Source of the DNA: an uncultured Desulfuromonadales bacterium
GTDB taxonomy: Bacteria > Desulfobacterota > Desulfuromonadia > Geobacterales > CAIOGM01
Assembly (NCBI GenBank): GCA_903929485.1
Contig: CAIYUY010000026.1
Span: 1 to 64,000 of the forward strand
Reading direction: 5' to 3'
DNA length: 64,000 bases
This document shows positions 38,475 through 47,973 of this stretch, one piece after another. Made by a program: the position numbers and the translations under genes. Positions within the stretch are counted from its first letter, which is position 1, and every line of letters begins with the position of its first letter. Under the pieces are notes generated by a model, which saw only the letters and a program-made list of their open reading frames with translations, was not told where the DNA came from and ran no database searches.

Positions 38475-40565
38475 CTACCCCTTTGCCACCTTCTCGGCGG
38501 CAGCCTGGGCGATGACCTTCTGCGCCATGTGACTCGGCACCTCTTCATAATGGGAGAACTCCATGCTGAACAGACCGCGATCGCTCGTCATGGACTTGAG
38601 ATCGTTGGAATACGCCAGCACCTCGGACATGGGAACCACAGCCCGAATAATCTGGGAGTTGGCTTTAGGCTCCACCCCCACGACCTTCCCCCGCCGCGAG
38701 TTGAGGTCACCGATGACATCCCCCATGGTATCATCGGGAACGGTGATCTTCATATTCATGATCGGCTCAAGAAGAACCGGCTTGCAGAGTTCCATCCCCT
38801 TTTTGAAAGCCATGGAACCGGCCACCTTGAAGGCCATTTCCGAGGAGTCCACCGTGTGGAAGGAGCCGTAAACCAGCGCGGCTTTGAAATCCACCACCGG
38901 ATACCCTGCCAGATACCCCTCTTGAGAGGCATCATGTATCCCCTTATCCACTGCGGGGATATACTGCCGGGGGATGATGCCGCCGACAATCTTGTCCTCA
39001 AAAACATACCCCTCGCCCCGACCGGCAGGGGACATCTCAAGCCAGCAGTCACCGAACTGACCCTTGCCACCGGACTGTTTCTTGTACTTCCCCTGAACCT
39101 TGGCGCTACCGCGAATGGTCTCAAGGTAGGGAACTTTCGGACTCTTGAGCAGCACCTCAACCCCGAACTTCCGTTTCAGCTTCTCGACAATGACCTCCAG
39201 GTGAACCTGCCCCATGCCGGAAATAATCATCTCCTTGGTCTGGCTGTCACGATGGGATTCCAGCGTCGGCTCCTCCTCGATCATCCGATGAAGGGCGTTA
39301 TGAATCTTGTCCTCATCGGCCTTGGTCTTGGGCTCGATGGCGTAGGAGATTACCGGGATGAGCTGTTTTGCAGGCTCGTAGACAATGGGGTTCCCTTCGT
39401 CACAGAGGGTATCGCCGGTAACAGTCTCCTTGAGCTTGGCCACCGCCACAATGTCACCAGCCACGGCTTGTTTAATCGGCTTCTGCTTCTTACCCTCCAG
39501 CTCAAAAATCTGGCCGATCCGCTCCTGGGTTTCCTTGGATGAGTTGTAAACCATGGAGTCGGAATTAAGAACCCCCGAGTAAACTCGGAATATGGTGATC
39601 TTACCGGTGTAGGGATCGGAGGTGGTCTTGAAGACCAGGGCTGAGAAAGGTTCGGATTCAGCGGGGGCCCGCTCTATAAGCTCTCCACTTTTGGGGTTTG
39701 TCCCCACCGCCCCGGTCCGGTCCTGGGGGGAGGGGAGATAAGCGCAGATAGCGTCAAGTAGCTGAGCGGCGCCGATGTTCCGGGTGGCTGAACCGCAGAG
39801 CACCACGGTAAAGGTGCTCCGCATGGTCCCCACGCGAAGCCCGTCAAGAATCTCCTCTTCGGTCAATTCCCCGGTTTCCAGGAATTTCTCGGTAAGGGCA
39901 TCGTAGGCCTCGGCCACGGTCTCCACCATCATCTCCCGGAGTCGCCGGGCCTCACCCAGATGTTCTTCCGGGATCTCTTCTTCAGTGAAGGCGCCGGAAT
40001 GGTTATTGACATAACGGAGGGCTTTCATCCGGACCAGATCGATGACCCCCTGAAAGCTCTCCTCTATGCCCAACGGCATCTGAACAGCCACTCCACGCGC
40101 TCCCAGCGCCCGTTCCATGTCGTCGATAGCCCTCAGAAAGTTGGCCCGCTCCCGATCCAACTTGTTAACAAAGGCGATGCGAGGAATCTCGAACTCATTG
40201 ACCCACTTCCAGATCTCTTCGGTCTGGGCCTTCACCCCCGAGATGGCTGAGAGGATGATCACCGCACCGTCCAGCGCCCGCAGGCAGGCGCGACTGTCGG
40301 CGATGAAATTGCCGTAACCGGGGGTGTCCACGATATGAAGAGAGTGATCGTTCCACTGACAGTGATCCAGGGCCGACGTGATGGAAATCTTCCTTTTTAT
40401 CTCTTCGGGCTCGAAGTCCATGGCGGAGGTGCCGTCATCCACGCGCCCCAGTCGGTCGATCATACCGGTGGTAAAGAGGATGGCTTCCGTCAGCGATGTC
40501 TTGCCCGCCCCGCCATGGGCTACGATGCCGAGGTTTCTGATCTTTGCCGTCTCATACGTGCCCAT
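38475..40565 (-). CDS. Elongation factor G-like GTPase (EF-G2 type)
   Basis: IRNLGIVAHGGAGKTSLTEAILFTTG, HIVDTPGYGNF, VNKLDRERANF. Confidence 0.9.
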   Translation of the reverse strand: MGTYETAKIRNLGIVAHGGAGKTSLTEAILFTTGMIDRLGRVDDGTSAMDFEPEEIKRKISITSALDHCQWNDHSLHIVDTPGYGNFIADSRACLRALDGAVIILSAISGVKAQTEEIWKWVNEFEIPRIAFVNKLDRERANFLRAIDDMERALGARGVAVQMPLGIEESFQGVIDLVRMKALRYVNNHSGAFTEEEIPEEHLGEARRLREMMVETVAEAYDALTEKFLETGELTEEEILDGLRVGTMRSTFTVVLCGSATRNIGAAQLLDAICAYLPSPQDRTGAVGTNPKSGELIERAPAESEPFSALVFKTTSDPYTGKITIFRVYSGVLNSDSMVYNSSKETQERIGQIFELEGKKQKPIKQAVAGDIVAVAKLKETVTGDTLCDEGNPIVYEPAKQLIPVISYAIEPKTKADEDKIHNALHRMIEEEPTLESHRDSQTKEMIISGMGQVHLEVIVEKLKRKFGVEVLLKSPKVPYLETIRGSAKVQGKYKKQSGGKGQFGDCWLEMSPAGRGEGYVFEDKIVGGIIPRQYIPAVDKGIHDASQEGYLAGYPVVDFKAALVYGSFHTVDSSEMAFKVAGSMAFKKGMELCKPVLLEPIMNMKITVPDDTMGDVIGDLNSRRGKVVGVEPKANSQIIRAVVPMSEVLAYSNDLKSMTSDRGLFSMEFSHYEEVPSHMAQKVIAQAAAEKVAKG

Positions 40566-40576
40566 GTAAACCCCCT

Positions 40577-41344
40577 TTATTCCTTATTCCGTTCGTAGAG
40601 AATCCGGAGCCCTTCCAGTGTCAGGTGCTCCTCCACAGCTTCGATGGTTTTCGATTCGGGAGCGATGAGGGCCGCCAGACCGCCGGTGGCTATGACCGTG
40701 GGGCTCTCCTTCCCTTCGGCTTTCATCCGGGTTACGATCCCGTCCACGAGCCCCACATAGCCGAAGACAATGCCGGCCTGCATGGAGTTAACCGTGTTTC
40801 TGGCGATGACATGAGGAGGCTTGACCACCTCCACCCGGGGGAGTTTGCTCGCCTTTTGAAAGAGAGCCTCCATGGAGATGGCCAGGCCGGGGGCGATAGC
40901 CCCGCCGCAGTACTCCCCTTTTTTGTTCACGTAATCGAAGGTGGTGGCAGTGCCGAAGTCCACGATGATGAGAGCACTCCGGTATTTCTCATAACCCGCC
41001 ACGGCGTTGACGATCCGGTCCGCCCCCACCTCGCGGGGATTGTCATACTGGATCACCATCCCGGTCTTGAAGCCGGGGCCGACTACATATGGCTTCAGGC
41101 TGAAAAACTGACGGGCCAACCGCTCCAGCACCCCGGTCATGGTGGGAACCACCGAAGAGATAATGATATCGGTAATATCGGTAAAACGACGCCCCGAGAG
41201 CCCAAAGAGAGCATTGACCAGGATTCCGTATTCGTCCGGTGTCTTCCCCTTGTCCGTGGCAATCCGCCACTCCCGCTCCAGACGCTCTCCGTCATAGATT
41301 CCCAAAACTATATTGGTGTTGCCCACATCGATGACCAAAAGCAT
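40577..41344 (-). CDS. coaX: Type III pantothenate kinase
   Basis: [50 protein letters not shown]. Confidence 0.95.
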   Translation of the reverse strand: MLLVIDVGNTNIVLGIYDGERLEREWRIATDKGKTPDEYGILVNALFGLSGRRFTDITDIIISSVVPTMTGVLERLARQFFSLKPYVVGPGFKTGMVIQYDNPREVGADRIVNAVAGYEKYRSALIIVDFGTATTFDYVNKKGEYCGGAIAPGLAISMEALFQKASKLPRVEVVKPPHVIARNTVNSMQAGIVFGYVGLVDGIVTRMKAEGKESPTVIATGGLAALIAPESKTIEAVEEHLTLEGLRILYERNKE

Positions 41345-41362
41345 ACAGCCCCTTATCCGGGT

Positions 41363-42382
41363 TTAGCCGCAGAGCGAGACGTCACCGGTGTAAAGCGACT
41401 CCACCCGACCGTCGTCCCTCCGGAGAAGGAGCGCCCCGTTCTCGTCGATCCCCACCGCCACCCCTTCCCGAGAAGGGGCGCCGCCGTCATCCACCCGTAC
41501 CCGGCGCTGGATAACACCACACAGAGAGATCCACTCTTCCCTGATGGCGCCATAGCCGCCGTTCAGATATTGATGGTAGAGTCCGTCAAGTTCTTCCAGC
41601 AACCGCCGGGTGAAACAGATCCGGTCGATCGGTTCACCACCTTCCAGGAGGAGAGAGCCGGCGGGATGACGCAGCTCCGGAGGGAACTGTTCCAAAGTCA
41701 TATTCAGATTAACTCCGAAACCGAGAACCACGGTGGTAACCCTGTCCGTTTCTGCAGTCATTTCATTAAGTAACCCTGCCACCTTCCTCCCGTTGACGAG
41801 AATATCATTGGGCCATTTGATGACGGGGGTGAGCGGAGTGCAGGAACTGATGGTGCGCGCCACCGCCACCACGGAGAGAAAAGTGAGCTGGGGAGCATCC
41901 AGGGGGGTGATGGGAGGACGGAGCAGCACCGAACCATAGAGATTGACTCCCGGAGGCGAGGCCCAAACCCTCCCAAGCCGCCCCTTCCCCTGAAACTGGG
42001 ATTCGGCCAACACCACCGTCCCCTCCCGAGCCCCCTCTTCACCCAGTCGGGCAATGGCGGTATTGGTGGAACCGGTTTCCGTATAGGTAATAAGAGTCTT
42101 GCCCAACCTCCCCGTCTTCATTCCCGCGGCAATAGCGGCAGGATGGAGAAAATCGGGAAGTCCGGCCAGACGATACCCCCGGGAAGGGACCGACTCAAAA
42201 ACGAAACCATGTTCCCGCAACGCCTCGATTCGTTTCCAGACGGTGGTGCGGGAGACCTGGGCGGCGGTGCTGAGATCCTCGCCGGAGAGAAACCGTGCTC
42301 CACAATTTAAAAACGACTCCAGCAGGAGCCGGTCAATGTCGCCGGCATGGGATTCAATCCGCTGTCCGGCCACACCTTTCAC
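41363..42382 (-). CDS. birA: Biotin-[acetyl-CoA-carboxylase] ligase / BirA with HTH
   Basis: N-terminal HTH, TETGSTNTAIARLGEEGAREGTVVLAESQFQGKGRLGRVWASPPG, IKWPNDILVNGRKVAG. Confidence 0.94.
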   Translation of the reverse strand: MKGVAGQRIESHAGDIDRLLLESFLNCGARFLSGEDLSTAAQVSRTTVWKRIEALREHGFVFESVPSRGYRLAGLPDFLHPAAIAAGMKTGRLGKTLITYTETGSTNTAIARLGEEGAREGTVVLAESQFQGKGRLGRVWASPPGVNLYGSVLLRPPITPLDAPQLTFLSVVAVARTISSCTPLTPVIKWPNDILVNGRKVAGLLNEMTAETDRVTTVVLGFGVNLNMTLEQFPPELRHPAGSLLLEGGEPIDRICFTRRLLEELDGLYHQYLNGGYGAIREEWISLCGVIQRRVRVDDGGAPSREGVAVGIDENGALLLRRDDGRVESLYTGDVSLCG

Positions 42383-43209
42383 GCTCCACCCAGGAGCAGG
42401 GAGATATCCACGGCGCGGGCCGAGTGAGTCAGAGCTCCCACGGAGATCAGGTCCACTCCGGTTTCGGCAATACCTCTCACGGTATCCAGATTGACACCGC
42501 CGGAAGCCTCCACCAATGATCTACCGGCAATGAGCGCCACTGCTTCCGCCATGGCCAAAAGATCCATATTATCCAGCATGATGATATCAGCGCCGCAGGC
42601 AACCGCCTCGGCAACCTGGAGCAGGTTTTCCGTCTCCACTTCGATCTTCATGGTATGGGGAATTGCGGCGCGAGAACGAGTCACCGCGGCGGTGATCCCG
42701 CCGGCGGCGGTGATATGGTTCTCCTTGATCAACACAGCGTCATAGAGTCCGGCTCGGTGGTTACCGCCCCCTCCCACCGTCACTGCATATTTTTCCAATA
42801 CCCGGAGGCCCGGGGTGGTTTTTCTGGTATCAACAATCCTCGCCTTCGTCCCCGCCACCGCAGCCAGATAGCGCGACGTGATCGTTGCTATACCGCACAT
42901 CCTCTGAAGCAGATTAAGAGCGACCCGCTCACCCTGCAAAATAACAGCGTCCATGCCCTCAATTTCGGCGATAACGTCGCCCGGCGAACAGCGGTCACCA
43001 TCCTTGAAACGGGAAGAGTAAGTGGTTGCCGGGTCCAGCATGGTGAAGACACGGGCCGCCACCTCACATCCCGCAAGGATGAACTCTTCCTTGGCGATGA
43101 GACGCGCCTGAGCCTGACGCGGCAAAGGGATCACCGACCGGGTCGTGACGTCTCCGGTGTGAATATCTTCCCGGAGGGCATTTCTGATAATTGAATCAAT
43201 GAGATCCAT
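42379..43209 (-). CDS. nadC: Nicotinate-nucleotide pyrophosphorylase
   Basis: ALREDIHTGDVTTRSVIP, RIVDTRKTTPGLRVLEKYAVTVGGGGNHRAGLYDAVLIKENH. Confidence 0.96.
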   Translation of the reverse strand: MDLIDSIIRNALREDIHTGDVTTRSVIPLPRQAQARLIAKEEFILAGCEVAARVFTMLDPATTYSSRFKDGDRCSPGDVIAEIEGMDAVILQGERVALNLLQRMCGIATITSRYLAAVAGTKARIVDTRKTTPGLRVLEKYAVTVGGGGNHRAGLYDAVLIKENHITAAGGITAAVTRSRAAIPHTMKIEVETENLLQVAEAVACGADIIMLDNMDLLAMAEAVALIAGRSLVEASGGVNLDTVRGIAETGVDLISVGALTHSARAVDISLLLGGA

Positions 43210-43293
43210 GAACATCTCCAAGGCCGGAATGTTTGCTCTTTATATCACAGGTTACCGGGTGCCGCAACCGAGAAACAGGGATCGAGACTCTGC

Positions 43294-43322
43294 GTTCTAC
43301 GTTCTAGGTTCTACGTTCGAAC
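43294..43322. repeat. Heptamer element GTTCTACGTTCTAGGTTCTACGTTCGAAC
   Basis: Direct reading; contains both the GTTCTAC and GTTCTAG unit variants. Confidence 0.85.
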
Positions 43323-43337
43323 TTTTCAACGAAACAA

Positions 43338-43366
43338 TTGACGTTCGGTTGTTTGCCCTATAAAAT
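43338..43366 (+). promoter_or_regulatory. Putative sigma70 promoter (TTGACG - 17 bp - TAAAAT)
   Basis: Upstream of the only long + strand gene in this part, with AAAGGAG ribosome-binding site before its ATG. Confidence 0.55.
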
Positions 43367-43399
43367 GGCAATGATCAACCACCACAAAGGAGTTCAACA

Positions 43400-44284
43400 A
43401 TGAAAATGAAAGCAGTCCGCACCACCTTCATCGCCTTACTGTTTGGCGCATTTACCCTTGGCGCCGCCACCGCCTTCGCCGGTGATCTCCCCGAAGTAAG
43501 GAAAGCCGGAGTGCTACGCCATATCGGCGTTCCCTATGCCAACTTCGTCAGCGGTTCCGGGGACGGCATGGATGTTGAGATCATCAAACTCTTCGCCAAA
43601 CAACTGGGGGTCAAGTACGAGTTTATCCCGAGCAACTTCGGAACCGTCGTGGAAGACCTCATCGGCAAGAAGGTAAAAGTCGTGGGAAATGAGATAGAGT
43701 TCGGCGACACCGTTCCGGTCAAGGGAGATCTCATTGCCAACGGCTTTACCGTCCTCCCCTGGCGACAAAAAATCATGGATTTTTCCTCCCCCACCTTTCC
43801 CAATCAGATTTGGCTCGTCGCCCGTGCCGATTCCCCGTTAAAACCAATCAAGTCGAAGAATCTGCAAAAGGATATCGACCGGACCCGCTCCCTCCTGAAG
43901 AATAAAAAAGTTCTCGCCATTCCCAAGACCTGTCTCGATCCCGTCATCAACAAACTTGAGGACACAGGCGCTGAAGTAGTTATCCACGAAGGGAATCTCA
44001 ACGAAGTAGTTCCGGCGCTGGTAAACAAGAAGGCGGAACTGACCATCCTGGATGTTCCCGACGCCCTTGTTGGTCTGGAAAAGTGGCCAGGCAAGATCAA
44101 GATCATCGGCCCTACCTCGGGAAAACAGACCATGGCCGTCGCCTTCCCCAAGGAATCTCCGCTGTTACGGGACGCTTTCAATGAATTTTTGAAGAAGATC
44201 AGAAAGGACGGCGCCTATGACCGGATACTCAAGAAGTACTACCCCACCGTAGGTTACTATTTCCCTGAATTTTTCAAAAAATAA
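43400..44284 (+). CDS. Periplasmic substrate-binding protein (family 3, amino-acid-type)
   Basis: Signal peptide, LPEVRKAGVLRHIGVPYANFV, LIANGFTVLPWRQKIMDFSSPTF. Confidence 0.85.
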   Translation: MKMKAVRTTFIALLFGAFTLGAATAFAGDLPEVRKAGVLRHIGVPYANFVSGSGDGMDVEIIKLFAKQLGVKYEFIPSNFGTVVEDLIGKKVKVVGNEIEFGDTVPVKGDLIANGFTVLPWRQKIMDFSSPTFPNQIWLVARADSPLKPIKSKNLQKDIDRTRSLLKNKKVLAIPKTCLDPVINKLEDTGAEVVIHEGNLNEVVPALVNKKAELTILDVPDALVGLEKWPGKIKIIGPTSGKQTMAVAFPKESPLLRDAFNEFLKKIRKDGAYDRILKKYYPTVGYYFPEFFKK

Positions 44285-44290
44285 ATCCGG

Positions 44291-44320
44291 TGTAGGGGCG
44301 ACGCATGCGTCGCCCCTACA
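44291..44320. repeat. 30-bp perfect palindrome TGTAGGGGCGACGCATGCGTCGCCCCTACA between convergent genes
   Basis: Direct reading; same core as 22284-22311. Confidence 0.96.
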
Positions 44321-44322
44321 AG

Positions 44323-45060
44323 TTAATAATACACCTCAACCAAGCAGAGCCCCTGAGGTGGCGCCGTGGCGCCTGAAAGCGACCGGTCCCCCTGGGCCAG
44401 AAGCCCGGCGACACTCCCCCTATCCATCCTTCCCCGCCCCACCGCCACCAGCGTCCCCACCATGATCCGGACCATGTTCCGCAAGAAACCGGTTCCCCGG
44501 ACGTCGATCTCGATGAACCCGCCCGGAGTGGCGGTAATATCCAGGCCGGTGATGGTCCGCACCGTGGTCTTGGCCGCGCAGTTGGCCGCCTGAAAAGCAC
44601 GAAAATCGTGCTCGCCGATGAAGAAGCAAGCCGCCTCCCTCATGGCGAAAAGGTCCAGCTCTTCCTTGATAAGCCAGGAGGTAAATCTGCTGAGCGGGGC
44701 GCGGGTGGGACTGTTCAGGATGGTGTAGCGGTAGAGTTTACCCCGGGCGTCGGCACGGGGATTGAAAAGGGCGGGGACTTCCTGGGCCGATTGGATGGCC
44801 ATATCGGAGGGGATCAGGTTATTGAGACCATGGCTGTAAGCAGCCGGCGGCAGCTCCCTGGACGTGGTGAAGACCGCCACCATCCCCTTGGCATGTACCC
44901 CGGCATCGGTCCGTCCCGAGGAGCGAAGCCGCACCGGCTCCCCCAGCAGCTTCAAAAGCCCACCTTCCAGGACCTCCTGCACCGTCAAGCCGTTGGGTTG
45001 AAACTGCCAGCCGCAGTAGTTGGTGCCATCGTATTCGATGATCAGCTTGATGGAGTGCAT
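44323..45060 (-). CDS. truA: tRNA pseudouridine(38-40) synthase
   Basis: IKLIIEYDGTNYCGWQFQPNGLTVQEVLEGGL, SSGRTDAGVHAKGMVAVF. Confidence 0.95.
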   Translation of the reverse strand: MHSIKLIIEYDGTNYCGWQFQPNGLTVQEVLEGGLLKLLGEPVRLRSSGRTDAGVHAKGMVAVFTTSRELPPAAYSHGLNNLIPSDMAIQSAQEVPALFNPRADARGKLYRYTILNSPTRAPLSRFTSWLIKEELDLFAMREAACFFIGEHDFRAFQAANCAAKTTVRTITGLDITATPGGFIEIDVRGTGFLRNMVRIMVGTLVAVGRGRMDRGSVAGLLAQGDRSLSGATAPPQGLCLVEVYY

Positions 45061-45070
45061 GCAGAAAGAC

Positions 45071-45463
45071 TCAGCAGCCGCAGCCGCAGTTGTGGCAGAC
45101 CTTCCGGTTATGGTCCTCGGGGGGGACGGTCTCCGGCGCGAAGGCGATCCGGTTCACCCCTCGCCGTATGTCCTCCGCCAGATTCAGGTTGGGACTCTTG
45201 CCGATGACATGACCGAGACAGATGTTGGCGAAACCGTCGGAAAGTGAGTTGATCCTCACCGCATTAAGGAGATCCCCGTAACTGTTTATGTCGATGGTGA
45301 ATTCCGGGTTATCCGCCAGGGAAAGAAAAACGTCGCACCGGGCAAGCTCTTCGGTCATTTCGCTGAAGAACTTCCGGTACGCCGGAGAATCCAACTCCAC
45401 CCGCCAGTCGGGACGAAGATGGTTCCGTTTGTAGAAGGTGAGGATTATCTGCTTGCCCGCCAT
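45071..45463 (-). CDS. Conserved hypothetical protein with Cys-rich C-terminus (CHNCGCGC)
   Basis: 130-aa ORF with upstream neighbours in the same orientation; C-terminal VCHNCGCGC. Confidence 0.65.
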   Translation of the reverse strand: MAGKQIILTFYKRNHLRPDWRVELDSPAYRKFFSEMTEELARCDVFLSLADNPEFTIDINSYGDLLNAVRINSLSDGFANICLGHVIGKSPNLNLAEDIRRGVNRIAFAPETVPPEDHNRKVCHNCGCGC

Positions 45464-45479
45464 GGCTCTCTCCCCATAA

Positions 45480-45866
45480 TCACGGCTCCGCCGCCGCCTT
45501 TTTGCTAAGGGAATTGAAGATCATCTCCAAAACCACCTTCTGTTTGGCCTCGTACTTGTTAAGGACCGCCAGACAGGTTCCCATGGGAAACTGCTCGTGC
45601 AGATAGTCGGCATCCCGACCGGAGAGGATGACGATCCGGTTCTTGTCGATACCGCACTCCCGGGCATACTGGAAGAGCTTCATTCCGTCCAGATTGGGCA
45701 TCTCCAAATCAATGAGGAGGAGGGAAATGGCGCCACGAAGCGCTCCCAGTGCCTTGATGGGATTGGTACAGGTCTCCACGTCCAGGAGTGGATAGTACTC
45801 ATGGATGTAGCCGCGAAGGATACCGAGAAAAACCTCATCATCATCGACAATCAGGATCTTGTCCAT
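45480..45866 (-). CDS. Response regulator receiver protein
   Basis: MDKILIVDDDEVFLGILRGYI, LLLIDLEMPNLDG. Confidence 0.88.
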   Translation of the reverse strand: MDKILIVDDDEVFLGILRGYIHEYYPLLDVETCTNPIKALGALRGAISLLLIDLEMPNLDGMKLFQYARECGIDKNRIVILSGRDADYLHEQFPMGTCLAVLNKYEAKQKVVLEMIFNSLSKKAAAEP

Positions 45867-45902
45867 CACTACCTCGTCAAGCAAGGAAAAAACCGCGTTA
45901 GT

Positions 45903-46730
45903 TCAGGAGCCCTTGATCCCCTTGGTGGTCGTATAGATGAAATTGCGCACAATCGGATTGGCGCTGTTCTTCAATTCGGCTGGGGTGCCGACTTCCACAA
46001 TCCGGCCGTCATGAATCATGGCGATCCGGTCGGAGAGATACAGCGCGAAGTTCAGGTCGTGGGTCACGATGACCGTGGTATTTTTGGATATCCGACGCAA
46101 AGCGATGATGGTGTTGGCCAGTTCATCGGCGTTAACCGGATCAAGCTCCGCTGTCGGTTCATCATAGAGGATCAGGTCGGGATTCATGGCCAGGGATCGG
46201 GCAATGGCCACCCGTTTTTTCATACCGCCGGAAAGTTCCGAGCTCTTCAGCCCTTCCTTCCCTTCCAGTCCCACCAAAGCCAGCTTTTGGGCGACTATCC
46301 GCCTGATCTCCTCTTCCCGGCAGATCCGCTTGTCCCGGAGCCAGAGCCCCACATTCTCTCCCACGGTGAGGGAGTTGAACAGGGCAGACGACTGAAAGAC
46401 CATGCTGCAACGGAACCACTCCGCATGGGCCACCGCTCCGTCCGCGTCAAACAGAGGTCGGTCGTCCACATAAATCTGTCCGCTGTCGGGAGCATCCAGC
46501 CTGACTATGAGCTTCAGCAGGACACTCTTCCCGGTCCCCGAGGGGCCGATGATGGAAAACGTCTCCCCGGCGCGAATTTCCAGATTGAGCTCCTTCAGGA
46601 CATGATTCGACCCGAACTGCTTGTTCAGCGATTGTATCCTGATGCCGACGCCACGGGTTTCCGTGAGATTAACAGCAGGCACAGTCGTACCGGGAGCTTT
46701 ACTTCCCTTATGGAACAGCCGAAACGACAT
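45903..46730 (-). CDS. ABC transporter ATP-binding protein (MlaF-like)
   Basis: SIIGPSGTGKSVLLKLIVRLDAPDSG, ELSGGMKKRVAIARSLAMNPDLILYDEPTAELDPV. Confidence 0.88.
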   Translation of the reverse strand: MSFRLFHKGSKAPGTTVPAVNLTETRGVGIRIQSLNKQFGSNHVLKELNLEIRAGETFSIIGPSGTGKSVLLKLIVRLDAPDSGQIYVDDRPLFDADGAVAHAEWFRCSMVFQSSALFNSLTVGENVGLWLRDKRICREEEIRRIVAQKLALVGLEGKEGLKSSELSGGMKKRVAIARSLAMNPDLILYDEPTAELDPVNADELANTIIALRRISKNTTVIVTHDLNFALYLSDRIAMIHDGRIVEVGTPAELKNSANPIVRNFIYTTTKGIKGS

Positions 46731-46775
46731 TCATTCTCCTCCAGGAGAGCAGCAAACGCCGGAGATACGGCGCCG

Positions 46776-46874
46776 TCACTTCTTTTTTCTCATGTCGCTG
46801 GCCGCGACACAACCAAAGACCACAAACATGATGAAGACGGCAAAAATCCAGTCGGCGGGAGAGAATCCAAACAT
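46776..46874 (-). CDS. Putative 32-aa single-TM microprotein (not in the ORF track)
   Basis: MFGFSPADWIFAVFIMFVVFGCVAASDMRKKK*; AAAGGTGG ribosome-binding site upstream of ATG. Confidence 0.6.
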   Translation of the reverse strand: MFGFSPADWIFAVFIMFVVFGCVAASDMRKKK

Positions 46875-46897
46875 AGGTAATCCACCTTTATTAAACC

Positions 46898-47956
46898 CTA
46901 AAGATACTCCTTGAGACCGCGCATTTCCAGTTCCGCCACGATCCCCTTGACCTCCTGCGCCCGGTCACGGGGACAGACCAGCAGAGCGTCGGAGGTCTCC
47001 ACAACGATAAGATCCTTCACCCCCAGGAGAGCCACCAGCTTGCCGCCGCCATAGGCGAGACACCCCTGAGCATCGGTGGCAACCATCCCGGAGGCATTGA
47101 TGAATATATTGCCGTTGCCGTCCCCCTCAAGCACCTCGGGGAGCGCGCTCCAGCTCCCCACGTCGCTCCAGCCGAAGGAGGCCGGAATCATGGACACCCG
47201 AGCCGACTTCTCCATGACCCCCACGTCGATGGATTCACCCTTCACCCCGGAGTAGAATACCTCCAACGTCTCTTGGGTCACCCGACCGTCCTGAACGTCC
47301 ATGGCGGCAAGAGCGCCATGGAGTTCGGGCATATGCCGGCTCAGTTCGTCCAGAATGACATCGGCTCGCCAGAGGAACATCCCGCTATTCCAGTAAAAAT
47401 TACCGGCGGCCATGAACTGTTCGGCCCGCTTGACGTCGGGCTTTTCCACGAATCGCGAGACGGGAAAAGGCCCGGGACCGGCTGAACCGACAGGAACCTG
47501 GATATAGCCGAACCCCGTTTCGGGTCGGGTGGGGACGAGACCGAGAGTCACAAGCTTCCCCTCACCTGCCGTAACCGCGCCGCGCCGGAGGAGTGCGCAG
47601 AATTCCTCTTGGTCGGGGATGACATGATCCGCCGGGAGGACAGCCAGAACCGTGTCCGGAGAGAGGGCCAACCGGGCCGCCAGCCCCACCGCCGGGGCGG
47701 TATTGCGCCCCACCGGCTCGGCAATGACTTCCACGGGAACTTGAGTTATGTAGGCCAGCTGGGCGGCGCTCTCCTCGGCCTGCAGCCGGTTGGTGAGGAC
47801 CAGTATCCGCTCCGGAGCAAGGGGGAGCACACGCTCCACGGTCCGCTGAAGCATGGACTTCCCCCCCAGCACCGACATGAGCTGTTTGGGATGACGGAGC
47901 CTGGAAAGCGGCCAGAACCGGGTGCCGGAGCCGCCGGCAAGGATGACGATAATCAT
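46898..47956 (-). CDS. manC: Mannose-1-phosphate guanylyltransferase
   Basis: VILAGGSGTRFWPLSRLRHPKQLMSVLGGKSMLQRTVER, SFGWSDVGSWSALPE. Confidence 0.9.
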   Translation of the reverse strand: MIIVILAGGSGTRFWPLSRLRHPKQLMSVLGGKSMLQRTVERVLPLAPERILVLTNRLQAEESAAQLAYITQVPVEVIAEPVGRNTAPAVGLAARLALSPDTVLAVLPADHVIPDQEEFCALLRRGAVTAGEGKLVTLGLVPTRPETGFGYIQVPVGSAGPGPFPVSRFVEKPDVKRAEQFMAAGNFYWNSGMFLWRADVILDELSRHMPELHGALAAMDVQDGRVTQETLEVFYSGVKGESIDVGVMEKSARVSMIPASFGWSDVGSWSALPEVLEGDGNGNIFINASGMVATDAQGCLAYGGGKLVALLGVKDLIVVETSDALLVCPRDRAQEVKGIVAELEMRGLKEYL

Positions 47957-47973
47957 GGCAATATCCCTCTCAC

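Noticed and set aside
43400-44284. Start of an amino-acid ABC transporter operon
   Set aside because: No permease or ATPase gene follows; the next gene is convergent truA
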